Shown piece after piece: positions 1-6,587 of a stretch of 7,327 nt of DNA. How positions within the stretch are numbered: the first letter of the stretch is position 1; each line of letters starts with the position of its first letter. The notes under the pieces were generated by a model, which saw nothing but the letters and a program-made list of their open reading frames with translations, did no database searches and was not told the origin of the DNA. Location of the stretch: NCBI GenBank assembly GCA_903922535.1, contig CAIXUF010000947.1, positions 1 through 7,327 of the forward strand. Reading direction: 5' to 3'. This DNA is from Candidatus Hydrogenedentota bacterium. GTDB taxonomy: Bacteria; Hydrogenedentota; Hydrogenedentia; Hydrogenedentiales; CAITNO01. A program made the translations under genes and the position numbers.

Positions 1-1
1 G

Positions 2-94
2 CGGGTGGTGGTTCGGACGCAACAGACGACCCGGCCCCGCCACCATGTCTTGACCGAAGAACTGGCGGAAACCGTCTCGGTGAGGAACCCATGA
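2..94 (+). CDS. C-terminal end of an upstream protein, probably a prepilin-like (GspJ/PilW-type) minor pseudopilin
   Basis: Only the last 30 codons are in the window, running from the left edge to a TGA whose bases overlap the ATGATG start of the next gene. The tail ends in VRNP, with alternating hydrophobic and charged residues before it. A beta-strand finish followed by a short V-x-R-N style end is common at the C-terminus of minor pseudopilins. The overlapping stop and start suggest translational coupling with the PilX/GspK-like gene, and the neighbours are all pilus or secretion genes, so a GspJ- or PilW-like protein is the best guess. The fragment is too short for a firm family call. A second frame (from base 1) is also open and runs into the next gene, but it is rich in Gly, Pro and Asp and looks non-coding. 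Confidence 0.55.
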   Translation, partial: RVVVRTQQTTRPRHHVLTEELAETVSVRNP

Positions 95-621
95 TGAAAC
101 ACCATCGTCAATCAGGGAGCCCGGGCTTTGCCATGCTTCTGGTCATGGTCTACATTTTTCTGGCCGTGGCGGTTGTGGCGGGCGTTTCGACCGCGGTCAT
201 GTCCGGATTTCGCATGACCAACAGCCTGGACGCCACCCGCAAGGCGCTGGAGGCCGCGGAGTACGGCGAGGCTCAGGCCGTGGCGGGTCTGGGCGCAGGC
301 ACGGAGGCTGACCTGGGCCTGGCGGCCTGGCGCAAAGCGCATGCACAGGCCGCGCCTACGCCTGCGAAACCCCGGCAGTATCCCGCATTCGGCGAGCCGG
401 GCGTCGCACCCCTGACGCTGGCCGCAGTGCCGGGGGTGGAGTATGTTGCGATGGCGGAACCGCTTGAAAGTCAGGAACTGGTCATCGTGTATGCGGCGGG
501 GCGCTGCGGCAATGCCGAACGCCGCGTTGAGGCGATCTACCGCCCCGTGAATGCGGAACAGGACAAGCCATCCAAACGCCTTAACCGGATTGCATGGCGG
601 GAGTTGCCGCCGTCGCGCTAA
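91..621 (+). CDS. PilX/GspK-like minor pseudopilin (type IV pilus or type II secretion)
   Basis: This 176-residue protein has a class III (prepilin-type) N-terminus: a short basic leader (MMKHHRQSGSPG), a Gly12-Phe13 junction as the likely prepilin peptidase site, then a hydrophobic helix over residues 13-35. The segment after it (about residues 45-66, with ALEAAEYGEAQAVAGL) matches the heptad-like stretch following the helix in PilX-type proteins, where 'AAE' is recurrent. The C-terminus is mainly beta, with RRVEAIYRPV. Position 5 of the mature protein is Leu, not the Glu of major pilins; GspK-type tip subunits also lack Glu5. GspK is usually near 300 residues, so this shorter protein is closer to PilX. 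It would be processed in the inner membrane and sit at or near the pseudopilus tip. The start at 91 follows GAGG (83-86) and overlaps the previous stop; ATG at 94 is an alternative start. The family call is sound; the exact subunit type is inferred. Confidence 0.72.
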   Translation: MMKHHRQSGSPGFAMLLVMVYIFLAVAVVAGVSTAVMSGFRMTNSLDATRKALEAAEYGEAQAVAGLGAGTEADLGLAAWRKAHAQAAPTPAKPRQYPAFGEPGVAPLTLAAVPGVEYVAMAEPLESQELVIVYAAGRCGNAERRVEAIYRPVNAEQDKPSKRLNRIAWRELPPSR

Positions 622-653
622 GTGCTGTCCATGAACACTACGGACCGAACCAT

Positions 654-662
654 GAGGTGAGG
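654..662 (+). promoter_or_regulatory. Ribosome binding site that sets the GspF start at 666
   Basis: GAGGTGAGG lies 3-11 bases before ATG 666 and contains two GAGG cores. It supports 666 rather than the longer in-frame ATG at 594, which lies inside the previous gene. The extra 24 residues from 594 do not resemble a GspF N-terminus, whereas the sequence from 666 does. Confidence 0.75.
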
Positions 663-665
663 AAA

Positions 666-1901
666 ATGCCGACGTTTGAATATGAGGGATGCGACCAGAA
701 CGGCCGAAGCGTCAGCGGGTTTCTGGACGGACTGAACGCCGCGCAGGTGGAAGAGCAGCTCATTGAGCAGGGAATCCGCACCACAGCCATCGTTGAACAG
801 GACGCGTGGACCCGGTTTGCGCGGCCCGGACAGACGCTGAAGCCGGAGGAGATCGTGCTGCTCAGCGATCAACTGGCGACCATGGCACGGAACGGGATGC
901 CGCTGGCCCCTTCACTCGCCCTGCTGGCCGCCGACGCCCGAAGTCGTCGGGTGCGGCGGATACTGGGAGAAGTGCAGAAGACACTGGAATCGGGCGGGAC
1001 CCTGGCCGAGGCGTTGAGCCGCGGCGGCGCGGGGCTGCCGTCGGCCGTGCTGAGCCTGATTCGGGCGGGCGAGCAGACAGGCAACCTGGCCGCCGTGCTG
1101 GCGCAGGTGTCCACGCATTACACGCGTCTGACCGAGGCGCGCAACGCCATACGGCAGGCGGCGGCCTATCCCGTGTTCTTGATTGTCGCCGCGTGCCTGC
1201 TGCTGGTCATCATGTCCGTCTCCATCATCCCCGAGTTTGTGAGCGTGTATGGCGCGTTCGGCCGGGCGCTTCCGGGGCCGACCCGGCTCGTCTTCAACCT
1301 GAGCGGTATGATCGGGGCCTTGTTTAGCCACGACACGCTGGGCGTCTGGGTGGTTCTGCTGCTGGTGCTGCTGGGAATACGGCTGTATTTCGGCATGAGC
1401 GCCCGGGGCCAGTCGACCCGCCTGCGCATGCAGGAATGGTTCCGCTACCGGTGCCCGTTCTTCGGCCCGCTTTATGAGGTGGCCGTCACGGAGCGTTTTG
1501 CCCGCGTGCTGGGGATGTTAATCACAAACCAGGCGCAGGCACCCGAAAGTCTCGCGCTCGCCGGTGTGGCCAGCGGGAGTCTCCGCGTGGCGCGGGCCGC
1601 ACAGAACGCGGCGGTGCTGGTGAAAAACGGGAGTCGGCTTTCCGAGGCGCTGGCGGCGATGCAGGTGTTCCGGGCCAGCTTCCTGTGGGTGGTGGGCAAT
1701 GCCGAGAGCCAGGGCGAGTTGGGTCACACACTGCTCCGACTCGCGGACAGCTACGAACGGGAAGTCGGGCGGCGTGCGGCCACGGTGGTGTCGCAGGCCG
1801 CGCCTGCGGTCATTGTGGTCGTGGGCTGCTTTTTCGGCGCGCTCGTCATTGCCCTGCTCATGCCCGTGTTGAGGCTCGGTTCACTGCTGGGCGGTTTCTA
1901 A
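666..1901 (+). CDS. gspF: GspF/PilC-family inner-membrane platform protein (first of two tandem copies)
   Basis: This is a full-length (411 residues) GspF/PilC protein, the polytopic inner-membrane platform that couples the secretion ATPase to pseudopilus assembly. The N-terminus, MPTFEYEGCDQNGRSVSGFL, is the classic family opening (P-x-F-x-Y then G-x-x-x-x-G). Two T2SF domains follow, roughly residues 65-190 and 270-400. The first carries AGEQTGNL (134-141) and ends in a membrane helix at about 170-189; the second carries RFARVLGMLI (277-286) and GNAESQGELGHTL (344-356). Further membrane helices lie at about 226-242 and 379-399. LPGPTRLVF (202-210) matches the conserved loop after the first helix. 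The gene sits 44 bases after the pseudopilin gene and 19 bases before the second gspF-like gene, so co-transcription is likely. GspF and PilC cannot be told apart reliably from sequence alone; the symbol reflects the family. Confidence 0.92.
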   Translation: MPTFEYEGCDQNGRSVSGFLDGLNAAQVEEQLIEQGIRTTAIVEQDAWTRFARPGQTLKPEEIVLLSDQLATMARNGMPLAPSLALLAADARSRRVRRILGEVQKTLESGGTLAEALSRGGAGLPSAVLSLIRAGEQTGNLAAVLAQVSTHYTRLTEARNAIRQAAAYPVFLIVAACLLLVIMSVSIIPEFVSVYGAFGRALPGPTRLVFNLSGMIGALFSHDTLGVWVVLLLVLLGIRLYFGMSARGQSTRLRMQEWFRYRCPFFGPLYEVAVTERFARVLGMLITNQAQAPESLALAGVASGSLRVARAAQNAAVLVKNGSRLSEALAAMQVFRASFLWVVGNAESQGELGHTLLRLADSYEREVGRRAATVVSQAAPAVIVVVGCFFGALVIALLMPVLRLGSLLGGF

Positions 1902-1906
1902 CCGGA

Positions 1907-1912
1907 AGGAGG
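1907..1912 (+). promoter_or_regulatory. Strong ribosome binding site for the second gspF-like gene
   Basis: AGGAGG, a perfect Shine-Dalgarno core, ends 8 bases before ATG 1921. It lies in the 19-base gap after the first gspF and supports separate, efficient initiation of the second gene. Confidence 0.75.
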
Positions 1913-1920
1913 ATCGGCCC

Positions 1921-3057
1921 ATGCCCTCCCAAGAGACATCGAAAAAATACGGACCCGAATGGCGCGGCCCCCGTTTCCTCTGGCAGGGCCGGCGGCGCTG
2001 GGCGCTGCTGGAACTGACAGGCCAACTGGCCGAGCTTGTGCGTTTGCGCGTCCCGTTGGGCGACGGGATTTCGGCGATGGCGCTTGACGCGCCGGACCGC
2101 CGGGTGCGCGCGCTGCTCTTCGTGCTGAGCATGGACCTGAAGAACGGCCTTTCCCTCCATGAGGCGCTTGCCCGGCGCTCCCTTTTCTTCCCCGATTCCT
2201 ACGTGGACGCGGTTCGGGTGGGCGAGGCAACGGGCCGGTTGGGCAAGGTTCTGGAACGGCTGGAGGACAGCCTCCTGCAAACGGCGCGCTTCCAGGATGA
2301 ACTGGCCGGGCATTTGTTCTACCTGAAGGCCATCCTGCTGTCGGTGGTCATGGTCGGCACACTGGCCGTTGTGGCGCTCAGCAGCCAGTTCAGGGAGATC
2401 TTTTCCAGTTTCGGCGGCCCGCTGCCGTGGACCACACAATGGTTGATTCGGCTCCACCAGCCGCTGTCCACAGTTTCCGCATGGGGGGTCATCCCAGGCA
2501 TTCTTATGCTCGCGCTGACACTCACCTGGCTCGAACGGTCCATCCCGCTGCTTTCCGAGAAGCGGGGTCGGCTGGGCCGGTTGCTTTGGCGCGTGCTCAT
2601 GCACCTGCCCTGGGTCGGGCCGCTGTACCGGTCCCGTGATCTCACCCACGCGGCGCAGCAACTGGAAACCCTCACCTGGGCGGGGCTGCCTTTGGACAAA
2701 GCTTTGGCCGACGCGGCCATGAGCGATGTGAGCCCCATGATGTCGGCGGCCCTGAGTCGGCTAAGCAGCGCGGTGTGCAAGGGTCTTTCGTTTGACGCAG
2801 CGCTCGACCGGGAGAAGACGGGACTGTTCCCGAACACGTTTCGCGGACTGGTCCAACTGGGCGATCAGGCAGGCGCGCTTTCCGAATCACTGGGACAGCT
2901 GGCGCAGCTATACCAAAGCGAAACGCTGAACCGGGCGCGCATGCTGCTGAACGTGGGCGCGCCGCTCGGGGTTTGCTGCGTGGGCGCGTATGTGTTTCTT
3001 GTCTGCCACTCCTTCTACGGGGTGATCTTCGGCCTGTCCTCGCTGGTAAGGCCATGA
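1921..3057 (+). CDS. Second, divergent GspF/PilC-like platform protein without the usual N-terminal segment
   Basis: The 378-residue product follows the first gspF directly and shares its layout: two T2SF-like helical bundles each leading into membrane helices. GEATGRL (101-107) matches the first GE-x-x-G-x-L turn, and LGDQAGALSESLGQLAQLY (313-331) matches the second. PLPWTT (167-172) corresponds to the LPGPT loop of the first copy. Membrane helices are likely at about 133-154, 188-206 and 346-370. The family's N-terminal P-x-F-x-Y / G-x-x-x-x-G segment is absent, replaced by a basic stretch (residues 1-27) that leads straight into the first bundle. It is therefore a diverged paralogue, not a recent duplicate. 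It may form a mixed platform with the first copy or replace a missing inner-membrane partner; both ideas are inference. Its stop overlaps the start of the ATPase gene by four bases (ATGA). Confidence 0.85.
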   Translation: MPSQETSKKYGPEWRGPRFLWQGRRRWALLELTGQLAELVRLRVPLGDGISAMALDAPDRRVRALLFVLSMDLKNGLSLHEALARRSLFFPDSYVDAVRVGEATGRLGKVLERLEDSLLQTARFQDELAGHLFYLKAILLSVVMVGTLAVVALSSQFREIFSSFGGPLPWTTQWLIRLHQPLSTVSAWGVIPGILMLALTLTWLERSIPLLSEKRGRLGRLLWRVLMHLPWVGPLYRSRDLTHAAQQLETLTWAGLPLDKALADAAMSDVSPMMSAALSRLSSAVCKGLSFDAALDREKTGLFPNTFRGLVQLGDQAGALSESLGQLAQLYQSETLNRARMLLNVGAPLGVCCVGAYVFLVCHSFYGVIFGLSSLVRP

Positions 3058-4277
3058 CCGATCTGACCGCGCAGTGGACCGAGTCATTGGCGCAGGGGGA
3101 AGAAGGCGCGGCCCGCACGCTGGACGCCCTGCTGGAGGAGGCGGTGCGGCGCCGTGCCAGTGACATCCACATCGAGCCCTGGCAGGACAGCGTGGCGATC
3201 CGGTTCCGGGTGGACGGCATGCTGCACGACGCGGCCCAATTGCCTTCGGCGCACCACGCCCGCCTGATCGGCCGCCTGAAAGTGGTCGCCCAGATTCTGA
3301 CCTACCAGCGCGACCTGCCCCAGGACGGACGGATTGACGCCGGGTCGGTTCCCTGCGGCAAGGCCATGCGGGTGTCGACGGTCCCCACCATACACGGGGA
3401 AAAGGCCGTGATCCGCATACTCGATGTGGACCCGCGCATGTTCTCGCTGGACGCGCTGGGGTTCCTGCCCGCACTGTCCGAATCGCTGCGGCACCTCGCG
3501 CGCCGTCCCCACGGCGTGCTGCTGCTGACGGGGCCGGCCTCCAGCGGAAAGACCACCACCATTTATGCGCTGCTCAATGAGATTCTCAGGGCGCGGCAGC
3601 GCTCCACGCACATGGTCACGCTGGAGGATCCGGTCGAATACCGGCTGGGCCGGGTGACGCAGTGCGAGGTGAACCCCCATGCGGGCTTCACCTTTGAAGT
3701 GGCCCTGCGCGCGCTGCTGCGCCAGGACCCGGAAGTCATCATGGTCGGCGAAATCCGCGATTCCGAAACGGCGCGCACCGCCATCCAGGCGGGGCTCACG
3801 GGCCATTTCGTCATCAGCACGGTGCATAGCGGCTCCGCGGCGGGCGTCTTCACGCGGCTGCTCGACATGGGCGTGGAGCCGTTCTTGGCGGCCAGCGCCG
3901 TGGCGGGGGTGCTGGCCCAGCGGCTGGTGCGGCGGATATGCCCGGCGTGCCGGTGCGAAGATCCCGCGCCCGATCCGGTGGTCAAGGCATGCCTGGGCAT
4001 CGCGGACGACCACCGGCCCGTCTATCACGGTGCCGGCTGCGACGCGTGCCTGCACATCGGCTATCTGGGCCGGGTGGCCATCGGCGAACTGCTCACGGTG
4101 AACGAGGCACTGGCCGAACTCGTGCTGGCGCGGGCGCGCACCTCTGTGCTGCACCAGGCGGCATTGGAAGCGGGCATGACGCCGATGCTGCACGAGGGCC
4201 TGCAGCGCGTCCATGAGGGAATCACCACGCTCGAAGAACTGCGGTGGGTGCTTCCCGTGCGAAGTGCTGAAGCGTGA
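3054..4277 (+). CDS. gspE: GspE/PilB-family secretion ATPase, compact form lacking the N-terminal docking domain
   Basis: This 407-residue cytoplasmic ATPase would power pseudopilus assembly through the platform proteins encoded just upstream. Visible in order are ASDIHIEP (35-42) and FRVDG (51-55) of the N2 domain, Walker A GPASSGKTTT (160-169), the Asp box with TLEDPVEYR (189-197), Walker B DPEVIMVGEIRD (225-236) and the His box TGHFVISTVHSGSA (249-262). A tetracysteine zinc motif follows (C296, C299, C329, C332) with spacing CX2CX29CX2C, as in T2SS GspE, and then GYLGRVAIGEL (336-346). The N1 domain that in GspE/PilB docks to GspL or its equivalent is missing, so the protein is shorter than the usual 500-570 residues. 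Walker A has Ala-Ser where Thr-Gly is usual but still fits GxxxxGKT. The start at 3054 is chosen because it overlaps the previous stop (ATGA, translational coupling) and opens just before the N2 domain; a start at 2973 would lie deep inside gspF2. The nearby SD-like TAAGG (3047-3051) is close and weak. Confidence 0.92.
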   Translation: MTDLTAQWTESLAQGEEGAARTLDALLEEAVRRRASDIHIEPWQDSVAIRFRVDGMLHDAAQLPSAHHARLIGRLKVVAQILTYQRDLPQDGRIDAGSVPCGKAMRVSTVPTIHGEKAVIRILDVDPRMFSLDALGFLPALSESLRHLARRPHGVLLLTGPASSGKTTTIYALLNEILRARQRSTHMVTLEDPVEYRLGRVTQCEVNPHAGFTFEVALRALLRQDPEVIMVGEIRDSETARTAIQAGLTGHFVISTVHSGSAAGVFTRLLDMGVEPFLAASAVAGVLAQRLVRRICPACRCEDPAPDPVVKACLGIADDHRPVYHGAGCDACLHIGYLGRVAIGELLTVNEALAELVLARARTSVLHQAALEAGMTPMLHEGLQRVHEGITTLEELRWVLPVRSAEA

Positions 4278-4338
4278 AAACACGGTCGGCCCCTTCGTTA
4301 TCGACCGCTGCTGCCTCCATTGACCGCACCATGCTTCC

Positions 4339-4367
4339 TTGAAAACCGCACCCTTCCATACCATAAT
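4339..4367 (+). promoter_or_regulatory. Predicted sigma-70-type promoter for the TPR membrane protein gene
   Basis: TTGAAA (4339-4344) and CATAAT (4362-4367) each match the -35 and -10 consensus at five of six bases, with the ideal 17-base spacer. The predicted transcription start is about 4373-4375. The site lies in the 158-base gap after the ATPase gene, the only sizeable gap in the window, and is locally AT-richer than its surroundings. It would give the downstream genes their own transcript with a leader of about 60 bases. The call rests on sequence match alone. Confidence 0.6.
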
Positions 4368-4371
4368 ACAC

Positions 4372-4396
4372 GTGTGCGGCGTGTAGGGCCGCACAC
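4372..4396 (+). promoter_or_regulatory. Perfect 9-bp inverted repeat at the predicted transcription start
   Basis: GTGTGCGGC (4372-4380) and GCCGCACAC (4388-4396) are exact reverse complements separated by a 7-base loop. The repeat begins five bases after the predicted -10 box. It could be an operator bound by a dimeric regulator or a 5'-end RNA hairpin that stabilises or controls the mRNA. It is not followed by a T run (only CGTTTGGGG), so it does not look like an ordinary intrinsic terminator of the upstream operon. Confidence 0.5.
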
Positions 4397-4422
4397 CGTT
4401 TGGGGACCGCAGAACCGGATAC

Positions 4423-4430
4423 AAGGAGGA
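4423..4430 (+). promoter_or_regulatory. Ribosome binding site that sets the TPR membrane protein start at 4436
   Basis: AAGGAGGA ends 5 bases before ATG 4436. It favours this start over the in-frame ATG at 4400, which would put 12 polar residues before an otherwise normal signal peptide and overlap the region just after the inverted repeat. Confidence 0.75.
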
Positions 4431-4435
4431 AGTCA

Positions 4436-6568
4436 ATGCGAACCGCCCGTGTCATCCTTTTTCTCATGGCGATGGCCGTGCCGTGCGCGGGGTTCGCGCA
4501 GGAGTTTGACTATCACTCGATTGAGGACGCCCAGAAGGTGGCGAAGCATCTCAATTCCGACTACCGTGTGCGCTTCGACGGAGGGCCGCTTAAAGACGGC
4601 ACCGCCGTGTACAACGCGGACCGTGATCTGGCGTTTTGGGTGAGCGGGGAAACCCTGTACGCGGTGAATGACCGCGCCAGGGCGGCGGCCCCGGATTTGC
4701 CACAGGTTCCAGTCGATGTGACTTATGAGGCCGTCTATGAAGCCTCCTGCACGATGCCTTTGACCAGGGAAATGCGCCCGAGCGAAATTGCCATGAAGGG
4801 GCGCGAAATGTCCGCCGAGGAGGCGCGCGCGATGGAGGAAACCGTGCAGGCGCATCCGGCCGACGTGTGGGCGCGCACCATGCTCATCGGTTATTACGGA
4901 GAAAGCCAGTTTCGCTCCCCGGACAGCCGGAAACAGGTCGAGCACCAGGTGCTCTGGTTGATCAAGAATGTCCCGGAGGCTGACGTTGTGGGAAGCAACG
5001 AGGCGCGCTTGGAGGCGCACCTGAACCCTGACGCCTATGCCGAGGCCGCACAACTCCTGAAGGAACGCGTGGAAAAGGACCCGCGGAACCTGCGGCTGCT
5101 TGCCAACGCAGCGGAATTCTTCATGATTGGCGAGAAGGACTATGCGGCGGAATGCCTGAAAAAATGCAGCGAGATTGAGCCCAACAATCCCTTGTGGCAT
5201 GAGAAGCTTGGGTTCATCCATTCAATGGCATCGAGGACGGTGGGTTTCATGGGCATGCCCGCGGTGCCCGACAGCGGTGCCGCAACGGAAGCGCTCGCGG
5301 AACAGGAGCGCGCACTGGCGCTGACCGCCGACCCGGACAAGAAAACAACGCTGCGGGTCACGATGGCCGAAACGGCCTTTGCCGCGGGTGATACCGGGAA
5401 GGCGCGCAGCTATGCCACCGAAATCCTTGAAAGCGCCAACAAGGAAGCGAATTGGGACTACGGCAACGCCGTCCACACCGGCAACTGCATTCTCGGCAGG
5501 ATTGCCCTGAAAGAGGGGGATACTGCCAAGGCGAAGGATTTTCTCCTTGCCGCGGGCAAATGCGGGGGCTCTCCACAGTTGAATTCGTTTGGTCCCGACA
5601 TGACACTTGCAAACGAACTGCTGCAGAAGGGGGAACGGGACACCGTCATCCAGTATCTGGAACTGTGCGGCGCTTTCTGGAAAAAGGAAATCACTGACAA
5701 GTGGATCAAGGAGATCCAGAGCGGCCAGACGCCCAATCTCAACAGCATGAGCGCCGTCATGGCGGGTACGGGCCTGCCGATGCCCGACTTTCCCGGGTTT
5801 TCCGGTTCACGGCGCATGCCGGACAACTGGAACACGCCGCTGCTGACCCTGACGATGCCCACTGAACGGTTGGAGACCTTCGACGCCCTCTATGGCGTGC
5901 CGCTCCTTCTTTTACTGGCCATGGTGCTTTGGGTTCGCCTCTTTTCGAACTGGCAGCACCTGTGGATATTGGCGCCGCTGGCCGTTGTCTATGTGCTGCC
6001 GATCACAGTGGCCCACTTTATCCCTTCCCTTTTCGAAATGCTCTTCGGGCTGAAAGGCGGCAGCGTACAGCATCTTGTGTCCACCTATTTCGGGGGGCTG
6101 GCGTTGCTGTGGCTGCTGTCCGACCTGTTGGCCCGCGCGAAGACCTGGGCGCTGGCGCCTGCCGCAGTGGTCATCATGGGACTGGCGGGGCTGCTGGGGA
6201 CCGTCAACTATGGCTACCGTTTCCACGTGCTCGCCGAGATAGTCACTTTCATCGCGGTCGTGACGGCCAGCTTCACGCTGGCCCGTGTCTGCTGCCCGGG
6301 GAGTTATTCGGCCAAACGCTTTATGACCTTTCTGTTCGTGTTCAACGTGGCGCTCATGCTGGTGATCTGGCCCCCGCTGTGGATAGCCATGCAGGTGGCC
6401 CTTTTCCATTTCCCCCTGTTTGAGTTGATTGTCAGGCTGCCCCAGCACCTGCTTATTTCGCTCGTGAACGGCGTGGGGCTCTTCGCCCTTATGGTGCCGT
6501 TCCTTCTGCTGGCCTCTTACGTGCCCCTGTACCGGGAGCAGTTCCGGAAAGTACTCCAGATGGAGTGA
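4436..6568 (+). CDS. Exported TPR-like repeat protein with a C-terminal multi-pass membrane domain
   Basis: The 710-residue product starts with a Sec signal peptide (residues 1-21; basic MRTAR, hydrophobic core, AGFA before the likely cut). Residues 22-110 are an unrecognised domain. Residues of about 125-420 form helical pairs of tetratricopeptide type, for example 199-250 (AYAEAAQLLKERVEKDPRN and IGEKDYAAECLKKCSEIEPNN) and 311-333 (AETAFAAGDTGKARSYATEIL). Residues 349-415 hold a compact block with GNCILGRIALKEGD, GSPQLNSFGPDMTLANELL and CGAFWKK; I recall similar blocks in TPR proteins of several phyla, but could not check. After a Pro/Gly-rich linker (441-470), residues 485-697 hold about seven hydrophobic helices, ending in a short basic/acidic tail. 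The expected topology is a periplasmic repeat domain and inner-membrane anchor. It has its own promoter, so a role in the upstream secretion system is possible but not shown. I do not recognise a function; TPRs suggest protein binding. Confidence 0.8.
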   Translation: MRTARVILFLMAMAVPCAGFAQEFDYHSIEDAQKVAKHLNSDYRVRFDGGPLKDGTAVYNADRDLAFWVSGETLYAVNDRARAAAPDLPQVPVDVTYEAVYEASCTMPLTREMRPSEIAMKGREMSAEEARAMEETVQAHPADVWARTMLIGYYGESQFRSPDSRKQVEHQVLWLIKNVPEADVVGSNEARLEAHLNPDAYAEAAQLLKERVEKDPRNLRLLANAAEFFMIGEKDYAAECLKKCSEIEPNNPLWHEKLGFIHSMASRTVGFMGMPAVPDSGAATEALAEQERALALTADPDKKTTLRVTMAETAFAAGDTGKARSYATEILESANKEANWDYGNAVHTGNCILGRIALKEGDTAKAKDFLLAAGKCGGSPQLNSFGPDMTLANELLQKGERDTVIQYLELCGAFWKKEITDKWIKEIQSGQTPNLNSMSAVMAGTGLPMPDFPGFSGSRRMPDNWNTPLLTLTMPTERLETFDALYGVPLLLLLAMVLWVRLFSNWQHLWILAPLAVVYVLPITVAHFIPSLFEMLFGLKGGSVQHLVSTYFGGLALLWLLSDLLARAKTWALAPAAVVIMGLAGLLGTVNYGYRFHVLAEIVTFIAVVTASFTLARVCCPGSYSAKRFMTFLFVFNVALMLVIWPPLWIAMQVALFHFPLFELIVRLPQHLLISLVNGVGLFALMVPFLLLASYVPLYREQFRKVLQME

Positions 6569-6587
6569 GAATCCCTGAAGGAATCCC

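Noticed and set aside
594..665. Upstream extension of the first gspF to ATG 594
   Set aside because: It overlaps the end of the pseudopilin gene, and the added residues do not look like a GspF N-terminus. ATG 666 has a good ribosome binding site and begins with the family-typical MPTFEY.
1858..2661. Minus-strand open frame of 267 codons opposite the second gspF-like gene
   Set aside because: Low-complexity composition rich in Pro, Gln, Arg and His, with no recognisable motif; the + strand gene has a strong ribosome binding site and family motifs.
4283..4307. Inverted repeat CGGTCG/CGACCG just after the ATPase stop, considered as a terminator
   Set aside because: The stem has only six or seven pairs, the loop is about 13 bases, and no T run follows. 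Too weak to call a terminator in GC-rich DNA.
3084..4436. Long open frame of 450 codons on the minus strand opposite the ATPase gene
   Set aside because: The + strand encodes an unmistakable GspE with all motifs. The antisense product is rich in His, Arg, Gln and Gly with no domain pattern, as expected from an antisense frame in GC-rich coding DNA.
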